Assembly: GCF_000741285.1 (NCBI RefSeq)
Contig: NZ_JGZE01000018.1
Location: forward strand, 27,993 to 91,992
From: Bifidobacterium mongoliense DSM 21395
Lineage (GTDB): Bacteria > Actinomycetota > Actinomycetes > Actinomycetales > Bifidobacteriaceae
Direction: 5' to 3'
Length of the DNA stretch: 64,000 nucleotides
Under the pieces are notes generated by a model that had not been told where the DNA came from, ran no database searches, and saw only the letters and a program-made list of their open reading frames with translations. Shown here in pieces: positions 25,170 through 33,635 of this stretch (positions are counted from its first letter, which is position 1; each line of letters begins with the position of its first letter). Position numbers and translations under genes: made by a program.

Positions 25170-25200
25170 AGTGGCGCACCCCGTCATGGGGTGCGCCACT
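25170..25200. terminator. terminator downstream of galE
   Basis: 13-bp perfect stem (AGTGGCGCACCCC / GGGGTGCGCCACT) with loop GTCAT. Confidence 0.85.
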
Positions 25201-25281
25201 CATGTGTCGACGCTGCGGACGTCGGTGTGATGGCGGCCGGTCATAGATTGATCACCGATCACCGATCATCGGCCTCAGGCG

Positions 25282-26292
25282 TCAGGCGTTCTGCTTCCAG
25301 TTCGCGACGTCGATGTGGTGGTCGGGGTTGGCCTGCCACGCGTCCCAAGCGGAGCGCACGATGTCTTCCACGCCGTACTTGGCGTGCCAGCCCATCTCCT
25401 CGTTGATGCGCTTGGGGGAGCCGATGAGGTGCGGCGGATCGCCGGCGCGACGGGCCATCACGGCCTCGCGGAACGGCAGCCCCGTGACCTTCTTGACCTC
25501 GTCGACGATCTGACGCACCGAAGTGCCCTCGCCGGTGCCGACGTTGAAGGCGTCGTACTTGCGCTCGTCACGGTCCAGATAGTGCAGCGCGGCGATATGC
25601 GCGTCGGCCAGATCGGAGACGTGGATGTAGTCGCGCACGCAGGTGCCGTCCGGAGTGGGGTAGTCGTCGCCGAAGATGGCCGGCGCCTTGCCCTGCTTGA
25701 GGCGGTCGAAGAGCATGGGGATGAGGTTGAGGATGGCGGGATCCTCAAGTTCGACGGGGCCGCAGCCGGCCACGTTGAAGTAGCGCAGCGCGCAGAACCT
25801 GATGCCGAAGGGCTCCTCGCAGGCACGGGCCATCCACTCACCGAAGAGCTTGGTCTGGCCGTAGGGGTTGATCGGGACCATGGGCACGACGTCCTCGGGC
25901 ACCACGTCGACCGGCGGTACGCCGTAGGTGGCGGCGGAGGAGGAGAAGACGAGCTTCTTCGCGTGCGACTTGGTCATGCCGGTGAGCACGTTGAGCATGC
26001 CGTTGAGGTTCTGCTGGTAGTACCACAGCGGCTTGGCCACGGACTCGCCGACCTGCTTGCGGGCCGCGAAGTGGATGACCGCATCCACGTCCTCGGCGGT
26101 CATGATCTCGCCGAGGCGTTCGCCGGCTCCGGTGGCCGCGATGTCCATGCCATACAGGCGCGAACCTTCGATGCGTGTCGGCTTGCCGTAGCTCAGATCG
26201 TCAACGACGACGACGCGCTGTCCGGCCTTGTGGAGAGCGTGAACCACATGGGCGCCGATGTATCCGCACCCACCTGTGACGAGAATTGTCAT
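25282..26292 (-). CDS. galE: UDP-glucose 4-epimerase
   Basis: 336 residues of an extended SDR: NAD-binding TGGCGYIGAHVV at the N-terminus, FSSSAATYG with the catalytic Ser/Thr, and the YxxxK pair in YGQTKLFGE. Interconverts UDP-galactose and UDP-glucose for the Leloir pathway and for cell-wall sugars. It stands alone here, with its own terminator and a promoter region carrying two direct repeats. Confidence 0.96.
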   Translation of the reverse strand: MTILVTGGCGYIGAHVVHALHKAGQRVVVVDDLSYGKPTRIEGSRLYGMDIAATGAGERLGEIMTAEDVDAVIHFAARKQVGESVAKPLWYYQQNLNGMLNVLTGMTKSHAKKLVFSSSAATYGVPPVDVVPEDVVPMVPINPYGQTKLFGEWMARACEEPFGIRFCALRYFNVAGCGPVELEDPAILNLIPMLFDRLKQGKAPAIFGDDYPTPDGTCVRDYIHVSDLADAHIAALHYLDRDERKYDAFNVGTGEGTSVRQIVDEVKKVTGLPFREAVMARRAGDPPHLIGSPKRINEEMGWHAKYGVEDIVRSAWDAWQANPDHHIDVANWKQNA

Positions 26293-26706
26293 ATCTGGCC
26301 TTTCGTTGTTGTGAGCAGATGGAGAACGAACGTTTGTTTGTTATCTTTTGCTCATATTTGTTACCTTTTGAACATTTCTAGTATAACACTCGACAAGGAG
26401 GTGGCGGGAACGGGTCGAAGCACAGCGAATATGGCGTTCAGCACATTACGTGCACCCTATTCGAACATGACGGTACCCACGGACCGTCCGGCTTCTCCAC
26501 CTTCCATCCTCCTGATGTCACTGCGCAATACGCCGGTGCGCAGTATTCGTAACATGGGCGGTGGGTCTCGGAAATCGAACGCGTTTAGTCTTGAGCACTA
26601 ACGCCAGTCACCGGGCCGGTCGCGGTGGGTGTCGACCGGCCATGCGCATGAGTGGTCATGCGGGGTGGGCCGGACGCCCATGGTTCGTCGAAGAAACGAG
26701 GCAGAT
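26293..26706. promoter_or_regulatory. divergent region upstream of galE and the ATP-grasp gene
   Basis: On the minus strand an extended -10 (TGTTATACT, plus 26380-26388) lies about 90 bases before galE. Between it and the start are two near-identical 14-mers, TTTGTTATCTTTTG (26337-26350) and TTTGTTACCTTTTG (26357-26370), exactly 20 bases apart: possible regulator sites. The right half (26420-26700) contains nothing recognised. Confidence 0.4.
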
Positions 26707-28884
26707 ATGCTGGAGTCCGTTGCACGCGAACTTGCCGATGCGTTGGTGGGCCATCGCGCGTCCATCAACCGTGAGCTGAGCCGTAATGGCGTGAGGTTCG
26801 GCATCAGCGCCGATGGCCATTACTAGGACCGGCTCTTCCCCTACGATCCCATACCCCGGATCATCGAATCCGATGAATTCTCCACACTCGAGCGCGGGCT
26901 CGCCCAACGCGTCAACGCGCTGAACGCATGTTTGCGCGATCTGTACTCCGACAAGGCCATCGTCAAGGACGGCGTGATACCCGAGGAGTACGTCTACACC
27001 TCGAAAGGCTATTTTCCCCAGGTCAATGGCGTGCTGCCGCCCGGAGGGGTGTTCGCGCACAGCGCCGGCGAGGATCTCGTGCAGGGGGAGGACGGGCAGT
27101 GGTGGGTGCTCGAGGACAACCTGCGCATTCCCTCGGGCGCCAGTTATCCGCTCTTCGTGCGCGACATCGAACGGCGCATCTCTCCGACCCCGTTCCGCGA
27201 CGTGCGCATCCGGGACAACCGCGCCTACCCGCGTCTGCTGCGCAAGTCGATGGATTTCGTCTCCACGGAGGGCATCGCCGTGGTGCTCACCCCCGGCCGG
27301 CAGAACGCCGCGTTCTTCGAGCATTCCTATCTCGCTGAGAAAACCGGTGCCGCGCTCGCATTCCCCGAGGACCTCGAGGTGGTCGACAACCGCGTCTTCT
27401 TCGTCGACTATGCGGGCAAGCGCCATCGTGTGGGCGTAATCTACCGTCGTCTCGCCGACGAGTTCCTCGATCCGTTCGCGTTCAACCCGGATTCGGTGAT
27501 CGGCATACCCGGTGTGCTGGCGGCGTACCGCAGCGGCAACGTGGCCATCATGAACGCCCCCGGAAACGGGGTTGCCGACGACAAGGCCATGTACTGCTTC
27601 GTGCCCGAGATGATCAGGTACTACCTGCACGAGGAGCCGATCCTGCACAACGCGCCGACCTATATGCCCATGTTCGAGAAGGATCGCAAGGTCATACTCG
27701 ATCGTCTGGGCGAACTGGTGATCAAGGACGTGGCCGAGGCCGGCGGCTACGGGGTGGTCTTCGGTTCGAGTCTCGGCGTCCGCGAGCGCGAGGAGATGGC
27801 GCAGCGGATCGTCGACGAGCCGCGTCGTTTCATCGCCCAGGAGGTCATCCCCTTCAAGGACATCGACATCGTGGATCCAGCCACCGGCCAGCGCACGCCG
27901 CGTAAGGCCGACCTGCGGGCATTCGTGCTTACGGGGCAGAAGACGCATGTGTGGTATTCGGGCCTCACGCGCTATTCCGCCAGGCAGGGCCAGATGATCG
28001 TCAACTCCTCGCAGGGCGGCGGCTTCAAGGACACGTGGGTGCTCGCCCCGCCGCAATCCGAGGAGTATTCGAAACAGCGTGAGCGCGACGCGGTGAATCT
28101 GCTCGACGAGAGCTCGCTGAGCACGCCCGCGTTGGTCACGGCGACGAAGGCCGACAACCTGTATTGGCTCGGTCGATACTCGGAGCGCGTCTTCACCACC
28201 ATCAGCCAGTTCTCGCTGTTCTACGATCTGGTGATGGACACGCAGGTCGAGGCGTTCAAGCCCTTCGCCCGTGCGCTGGACCTGCCTGAGGACTTCCAGG
28301 ACTTCGACACCTTCATCCATTCCTTCCTCTACGACGATGGGAATCCCGATTCGGTGCGCAGCGCCGTGCACAGCGCGTTCAACAACGCGGTGGTCCTGCG
28401 CCCCGAACTGGGTTCCGGGCTGCTGCAATACGTCGAATTGGCGGTGTCGACGATCGACGACGCGGCCCACGGCAACGGCACGTCCGAGAACATCTATCGC
28501 CAGCGCGACATCACCGATCATATGCTCTCGCTCTGGGGAGGCGTCGAGGACTCGGCGTTGGACCCCGTGCTCAAGGCGATGCTGTTCATCGGCAAGTACC
28601 TCGAGCGCGTCGACCTGTATTCCCGGTTCACCGTGCCGGCCTCGCGCATGACGGCGCCATTGAAAAAACTCGCGATCTATCTCGGCATGCTCGACGGCAT
28701 GCCCCTGCCCCAAGGCATAGTCGCGGGGATCCAGTGGTTGCTCGGGCAACTGCCGTTGCGCGGGTACGGTGAGGTGACGGAGGAGATCTCCAAGTTCGTC
28801 ATCGATCCGCAATCCAGGGTGGCTGATCCTGACGTGAGTACCTATAATGCGCTCAATGCGATGAACATGGATGCCGAGCACTAG
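26707..28884 (+). pseudogene. circularly permuted ATP-grasp / alpha-E fusion, interrupted by an amber codon
   Basis: Residues 1-39 (MLESVARELADALVGHRASI...GISADGHY) are followed by TAG at 26824-26826, after which the same frame stays open to 28884 and continues the family pattern (DRLFPYDPIPRII). The body has the permuted ATP-grasp domain (QWWVLEDNLRIPSGASYPL, YGVVFGSSLG, FIAQEVIPF) and then an alpha-E (DUF403) domain (DNLYWLGRYSERVFTTIS). Such fusions occur with transglutaminase-like genes and are thought to modify or make peptides or amide-linked products. The transglutaminase gene is indeed next. The codon before the change is probably CAG. TTG at 26932 is the only nearby restart and has no ribosome site. 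Confidence 0.85.
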
Positions 28885-29062
28885 TCCTTTCGGCCTGCAG
28901 CCCCTGGTGGGCCGCATGGACGTGCATTCACCGGGAATGTGGGCTACCCTTCGGAGGGTGTGATGTGCGTGTGCATGCGCACGGATGGTGGTGGCCCGGA
29001 TACGGCCGGTGTGCGCCGCGATATCGGCTGTCATGGTGATGGAGATTGGGGGTTGGGTGCCG

Positions 29063-29863
29063 ATGAAGAAACTCGTGTTCGACTATGCGATGACCTTGCG
29101 GTTCAGCGCCCCGGTTTCGGACCATCGCTTTCAGCTGCGGTGCGTACCCGCGACGGGTCCACGCCAGCAAGTCAATGACGTGAACCTCAAGGTGACCCCT
29201 CAAACCGAATTCGAGACCCAGCACGACGCCTTCGATTCCATCGTGATCACCGGATTCATCCCGCAGCCCCACACCAGTTTCGAGTATTCGGTGACCGGCA
29301 TCGTGTTCGTCGACAATGCGAACATCAAACCGGAGATGAGCAAACCCCTGTATCGTTTCGATTCGGCGCTCACCCGGCCGGGGCCGACGGTCGAGACGAT
29401 GATACGGCGCTGCGCCGGCACGATCGCCGCGGCCGGCCGGCCCCTCAGCGTGATGGAACGTGCCGAGGTGGCGATGCACGAGGTGTACGCGGCGTTCATG
29501 TACACGCCGGCCTCCACCACGATTCGGACCACGGCCGAGCAGGCGTTGCGGCAGGGCCGCGGGGTCTGCCAGGACTACGCGCACGTGATGCTTGCGGTCT
29601 GCCGGCATCTGGGTCTGCCGAGCCGGTACATCGCCGGCCTGCTCGGCGGTGAGGGCGCCACCCACGCCTGGGTCGAGATCTACGATCAGGGGCGGTGGAT
29701 CGGGTTCGATCCGACGCACGACCGGCTGGTGAACGACGACTACATCACCATCGCGCACGGGCGCGATTACCGCGATTGCATGCTCGACATCGGCATCTTC
29801 TCGGGTGCGAACGTCACCCAGCAGCAATGGGTGAACGCTTCGGTGCACGAGTATCGGTCGTAG
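29063..29863 (+). CDS. transglutaminase-like protein with N-terminal beta domain
   Basis: 266 residues. A bacterial transglutaminase-like N-terminal domain (KKLVFDYAMTLRFSAPVSDH) precedes the papain-like core with Cys in GRGVCQDYAHVML, His in THAWVEIYD and Asp in IGFDPTHDR. Cytosolic by sequence. COG1305-type proteins pair with ATP-grasp/alpha-E proteins, as here, and may act as amidases or ligases in the same modification. The start at 29063 lacks a strong ribosome site; upstream in-frame starts exist. Confidence 0.87.
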   Translation: MKKLVFDYAMTLRFSAPVSDHRFQLRCVPATGPRQQVNDVNLKVTPQTEFETQHDAFDSIVITGFIPQPHTSFEYSVTGIVFVDNANIKPEMSKPLYRFDSALTRPGPTVETMIRRCAGTIAAAGRPLSVMERAEVAMHEVYAAFMYTPASTTIRTTAEQALRQGRGVCQDYAHVMLAVCRHLGLPSRYIAGLLGGEGATHAWVEIYDQGRWIGFDPTHDRLVNDDYITIAHGRDYRDCMLDIGIFSGANVTQQQWVNASVHEYRS

Positions 29864-29904
29864 GGCCGCCGGTACGGGTACACCCATCTCGCTAGCATGG
29901 GGCG

Positions 29905-29995
29905 CGTCAAGCACGGGAGCTCAGGTTACTGAGCTGAGAGGGATAGTCCCGACCGTAGAACGTGATCCGGTTAGTACCGGCGAACGAAGTTTTTG
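29905..29995 (+). ncRNA. TPP riboswitch (THI box)
   Basis: The conserved elements appear in order: ACGGGAGCTC...GAGCTGAGAGGGA, GTCCCGACCGTAGAAC, GTGATCCGGTTAGTACCGGCG. The CTGAGAGG and GATCCGGTTAGTACCGGCG blocks are diagnostic. It lies about 50-100 bases upstream of the YkoE gene and should shut off the two following genes when thiamine pyrophosphate is plentiful, probably by hiding the ribosome site. Confidence 0.95.
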
Positions 29996-30044
29996 ATGGC
30001 CCGATAACGGCTCCCCGCTTGCCATGAGTGAAAGCGAGAAGCAT

Positions 30045-30674
30045 ATGAACACAGCAAACATCACCACATCCGTCCGCAGCGGCGCGCATCCGTCGCTGCG
30101 CTGGCGCGTTGCCGACATCACGGTCACCGTGGTCATCGCCGTCGCATCCGGCGTCGTCTTCTGGGCCGTGGATCTCATCTACCAGCCCGTAGCCTCGGTG
30201 TTCCAGGTCGTTCCGGGATTGAGTTCGCTGCTGGACGGGCTGTATTACTTCGCGGGGCCCCTCGCCATCCTCATCGTGCGTAAACCTGGTGCGGCGCTGT
30301 TTGCCGAGCTCATCGCCGCGTTCGTCGAGGCCATGATGGGCGGCCAGTGGGGCGGCATGGGGACCCTCATCCCGGGTCTCGTGCAGGGCCTGGGCGCCGA
30401 ACTCGCCTTCCTGTTCTTCGCCTACCGGGTGTGGAACATCGGGACCGCGATGCTGTCGGGTGCGCTCGCCGGGCTCGGCGGTGTGCTCATCTCGTGGCCG
30501 CTCTTCCACGCGGGCGCCGCGGCGAGCTACATGGTCGTCACCTTCATCTGCAGCATCATCTCCGGCATGATCCTCTCCGGTGCGCTCATGTGGTATCTGT
30601 GCCGGGCGATAGCGGCCACCGGCGCCATCGAACGCTTCGGCGCCGGTCGCGCGATGCGCGGTCAGAACGCCTGA
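30045..30674 (+). CDS. YkoE-type substrate-binding membrane subunit of a thiamine-precursor ECF transporter
   Basis: 209 residues, six or so membrane helices (for example VADITVTVVIAVASGVVFW, MVVTFICSIISGMILSGALM). The RWRVADITV start and GGQWGGMGTLIPGLVQGLGAE loop are typical of YkoE, the S component for hydroxymethylpyrimidine or thiamine. Controlled by the riboswitch just upstream. The ATPase and YkoC-type subunits are not present in this window, so it must use components encoded elsewhere. ATG at 30024 is an alternative start. Confidence 0.85.
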   Translation: MNTANITTSVRSGAHPSLRWRVADITVTVVIAVASGVVFWAVDLIYQPVASVFQVVPGLSSLLDGLYYFAGPLAILIVRKPGAALFAELIAAFVEAMMGGQWGGMGTLIPGLVQGLGAELAFLFFAYRVWNIGTAMLSGALAGLGGVLISWPLFHAGAAASYMVVTFICSIISGMILSGALMWYLCRAIAATGAIERFGAGRAMRGQNA

Positions 30675-30685
30675 AAGGAACCATC

Positions 30686-31675
30686 ATGCTCAGAGTCAGA
30701 CTCGAATACGCACATCCGTGGACGAACCACGCCGGCATGTACCTGGCGCGGGAACGTGGGTACTACGCAGATTACGGAATGGATGTGGAATTCACCAGCG
30801 GCGACTTCTTCCGCGGCGACCCCGCCTATCTGCTGGCCGGGGGAGAGGTCGACATCGCGCTGGTGCGGCTCAATCAGCTGTTGTTCCACCAGCAGGGAGA
30901 GTCCTCGCTCATCTCGTTCGCCGTCATGAACCAATGTCAGATCGGCGGCATCATCACCAACACCTCCACCGGCATCCGGCGGTTCCGCGATCTCGAAGGC
31001 AAGCGCGTGTGCATCCCCATGGGGGTCAAGCGCCTGTACACCGAGCTCAAGGAGGCGGTGGAGCGCGACGGCGGCGACTTCTCGAAGATCGTCACCATCG
31101 ACCCCGGCGAATGGGAGCCGGATATCCGCTCCGTGGAGCGCGGCAAATTCGACGCCTTCATCAACGTCGCGTGGTGGGAGCCCTACCAGGGGTCGCTGCC
31201 GTTCGATCGGGTCGTGGTCCTGCCGTTCGCGGATGACGTGGCGCCGCACCATTCGTATTACGTCTCCGTACGCCGCGAGATGCTCGACCGCAATCCCGAA
31301 CTGGTCCGTCATTTCGCCGATGCGACGGCGCGCGGCTACGCACTGGCCTGTGAACGGCCCGACGAGGCCGTGCATGCGTTGCAGCCGGCGTTGTGCCACA
31401 TCGATCACGAGGTGCTGCGCGCCTCGCTCGACGCGGTGACGCCGTCATGGTTCGACGATCAGGGCAATTGGGGTGTCGCGAACCTCGACATGGTGCGCAG
31501 CTACACCTCCTGGATGGCGAAGCACGGGCATCTGAGCGTGCCCGAGGATCGGGCGATGCGGGCCATCGACGGCGACTGCGTGACCAACGCGCTTCTGCCC
31601 AACCGCAGCCGATCCGATGCCACGGCCGTTGTCGCTCGAGGACGTGGGCTGATCCGCGTGCCCCTCCGGGCTTGA
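30686..31675 (+). CDS. NMT1/THI5-like pyrimidine-precursor binding protein without signal peptide
   Basis: 329 residues of the periplasmic-binding fold with the THI5/ThiY pattern: LEYAHPWTNHAGMYLARERG, GEVDIALVRLNQLL, FRDLEGKRVCIPMG and FDAFINVAWWEP. Unlike ThiY, the N-terminus begins directly with the fold (MLRVRLEYAHPW) and has neither signal peptide nor lipobox, so the protein should stay in the cytosol. The fungal THI5 catalytic Cys cluster is absent. It follows the YkoE gene by 11 bases with AAAGGA before ATG, in one riboswitch-controlled operon. Confidence 0.85.
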   Translation: MLRVRLEYAHPWTNHAGMYLARERGYYADYGMDVEFTSGDFFRGDPAYLLAGGEVDIALVRLNQLLFHQQGESSLISFAVMNQCQIGGIITNTSTGIRRFRDLEGKRVCIPMGVKRLYTELKEAVERDGGDFSKIVTIDPGEWEPDIRSVERGKFDAFINVAWWEPYQGSLPFDRVVVLPFADDVAPHHSYYVSVRREMLDRNPELVRHFADATARGYALACERPDEAVHALQPALCHIDHEVLRASLDAVTPSWFDDQGNWGVANLDMVRSYTSWMAKHGHLSVPEDRAMRAIDGDCVTNALLPNRSRSDATAVVARGRGLIRVPLRA

Positions 31676-31809
31676 GACGGCGTCACGATGGGTTGGTGGG
31701 GGGAATGGATTCATGGTGGACGGTGGACGGTTGATTCCGCGATGGGTCGATGGGCTGCCGGGGTGATGCCGTGAGGTGCGCTCCCGCGGTCCGCTTATAG
31801 TGGGGAGTC

Positions 31810-32718
31810 ATGCGTAACGACCAGCTCCCTCACCTGCCCCCGACCGACCCCGCCGGCGAGATTCCCGATGCGGCCCATGATGCGGCCGATAATGCGGCCC
31901 ATGATGCGGCGGGCGAAGGCGGGCACGGTATGTCCGGGGCCCGGCGTGTCGTCTTGTCGTTCGTGCGGCGCAGGGAACGCCTCGACGAACGGCTCGAGCG
32001 GGCCAAGGAGACCTATCAGGATCGCTATATGCTGCCGATAGACGCTGGCGGCGCACGATTGGGCGTGCGTCTCGGTGTGCGGTTCGACCGTGCGCTGGTC
32101 GAGCGGGCCTGGGGCAACGATCATCCGCTGATCGTCGAGGTCGGCACGGGGCAGGGTGAGAACATCGTCGCGGCCGCGGCGGCCCGGCCCGACATGAACT
32201 TCCTCGCACTCGAGGTCTACGACCCGGGCATTGCCCACACCCTGCTGCTCGCGGGTAAGCAGGGGCTTGATAACCTCAGGATCGCCCAGGTCAACGCCCC
32301 GGCGCTGTTCGAGGTCGCCGAATCGGGGCTGGCCGCTGAAGTGTGGACGTTCTTCCCCGACCCCTGGCCCAAGATGCGTCACCACAAGCGGCGCATCGTC
32401 CAGCCGGCGTTCGCCGACGCTATCCGTCGGGTGCTGGTGCCCGGGGGCGTCTGGCGCATCGCCACCGACATCGAGGACTATGCGCTGCATGTGCATGAGG
32501 TCATGGACGGGCGCGCCGATATGCGCAATGCCGGTTCGGTGACGGTCAGTCTGCCCACGGAGCACGTGGGCAAAGGCACCGCTGGGATGGCACAGGCCAT
32601 GCCCCATGCGGATTTCCTTGAATCCGAACGGTTCGACGGCCGGATTCTCACCAATTTCGAGCGCAAAGGGATCGCCGCGGGTCGTCGTATCCACGACTTC
32701 ACCTATCAGGCGGTGTAA
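31810..32718 (+). CDS. trmB: tRNA (guanine-N7-)-methyltransferase
   Basis: 302 residues. SAM-dependent enzyme that makes m7G46 in tRNA. TrmB motifs: [20 protein letters not shown] (SAM loop), [12 protein letters not shown], and the signature [15 protein letters not shown]. The first 65 residues are an extension not seen in short homologues, containing a DNA-level tandem repeat that encodes [15 protein letters not shown]. Start at 31810; downstream starts before the SAM domain cannot be ruled out. Confidence 0.95.
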   Translation: MRNDQLPHLPPTDPAGEIPDAAHDAADNAAHDAAGEGGHGMSGARRVVLSFVRRRERLDERLERAKETYQDRYMLPIDAGGARLGVRLGVRFDRALVERAWGNDHPLIVEVGTGQGENIVAAAAARPDMNFLALEVYDPGIAHTLLLAGKQGLDNLRIAQVNAPALFEVAESGLAAEVWTFFPDPWPKMRHHKRRIVQPAFADAIRRVLVPGGVWRIATDIEDYALHVHEVMDGRADMRNAGSVTVSLPTEHVGKGTAGMAQAMPHADFLESERFDGRILTNFERKGIAAGRRIHDFTYQAV

Positions 32719-32905
32719 TGGGGGATTGGCGTGTGACAGGTTGACTCGGCATCTTTGCGTCGGCGCGTTACGGCCGTAATCGGGTGCACCGAGTGTGTTG
32801 CGTGTGTTGAGCCCCCGGATCGCTCACACTGCCCCGCCGCCGTTCCGTGCAACACGCCGTCTTGCCAGTGCGGCCGCTGGTACGCTAAGCTGGTTGAGTT
32901 TGTTA

Positions 32906-32977
32906 GCCCCCCTCGTCTAACGGTTAGGACACCAGACTTTCAATCTGACAACGAGAGTTCGACTCTCTCGGGGGGTA
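32906..32977 (+). tRNA. tRNA-Glu (TTC)
   Basis: Acceptor GCCCCCC pairs with GGGGGGT; anticodon stem and loop GACTTTCAATC give anticodon TTC; T arm GAGAGTTCGACTCTC. No encoded CCA. Followed by a hairpin at 33000. Confidence 0.95.
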
Positions 32978-32999
32978 CTTTTCCTGCGTTTCCGTATTG

Positions 33000-33034
33000 C
33001 CAGTCGGCAGTACGTCTCGGCTACTGCCGACTGG
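33000..33034 (+). terminator. hairpin after tRNA-Glu
   Basis: 13-bp perfect stem (CCAGTCGGCAGTA / TACTGCCGACTGG) with a 9-nt loop. Confidence 0.65.
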
Positions 33035-33635
33035 GCTTCATGGTTGTTCTCTCTTCCGTGTATGTTCACGGGAAATCATGTGTTTCACGGGTTTTCTTGG
33101 AAAAGTGTGCCCAAAGTGTAGTCAGAGATGGATGGTGTGCTGAGCTCTGACGGGAGCACACCGCGGCATCATTCAGGGAATCTGGACCGAACCACTGACT
33201 GGTTCATGGTCATGCTCGTGCGGGGCGATCGTCGTATGGATCGTCAGGAAAGCCCTCGGCAATTGTATTTCGTGCATGGGAGGAGCGAGTTTGCAAGTTT
33301 TGAGAACTTCCGAGAGTATCAACGCCTGAAATCGTTGAGATTCCCACCGTCGTTAAGCCAAAAAATGCCTGTTCTACTTGAGTGAGTTCTCAAAACTTGC
33401 AAACTCGCTCCGGAATGGCCCATGATTGTGCCCTTTTCCGGCGAATACAGGTCGAAGTCATACACATCGATGGGCCGTGGGTGCTGCAACGGGTGTCCGA
33501 GAGCGGGTGCAGGGCACGAACCACCATGTGTTCTTGGGGCGGCCGACCGTACCAGCCGAAGGAATAAGGCACCGACCACAGTGTTTCGGCCGGCGGTATT
33601 GACGTAATCTCGTAATCCCAGTACACCACACGTGG
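33035..33635. other. gene-free stretch between tRNA-Glu and the BrxL-like gene
   Basis: About 600 bases with no reading frame that looks like a real protein; short frames on both strands have no ribosome site or family resemblance. It contains the 27-bp inverted repeat listed separately. The function of the remainder is unknown. Confidence 0.5.
33282..33411. repeat. 27-bp perfect inverted repeat with 76-nt centre (MITE-like)
   Basis: Arms 33282-33308 and 33385-33411 are exact reverse complements, beginning GGAGCGAGTTTGCAAG. The 76-nt centre encodes nothing evident. No target duplication is obvious in the flanks. Could be a miniature transposable element, a large terminator or a processed RNA. 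Confidence 0.75.

Noticed and set aside
26656..29034. A 792-codon open frame on the minus strand across the ATP-grasp gene
   Set aside because: It is the complementary shadow of a GC-rich gene; the plus strand carries clear ATP-grasp and alpha-E motifs, and the minus product has biased His/Arg/Asp composition with no family resemblance.
33128..33629. Short frames on both strands between tRNA-Glu and the BrxL-like gene
   Set aside because: No ribosome sites, no plausible protein composition, and they run through the inverted repeat.
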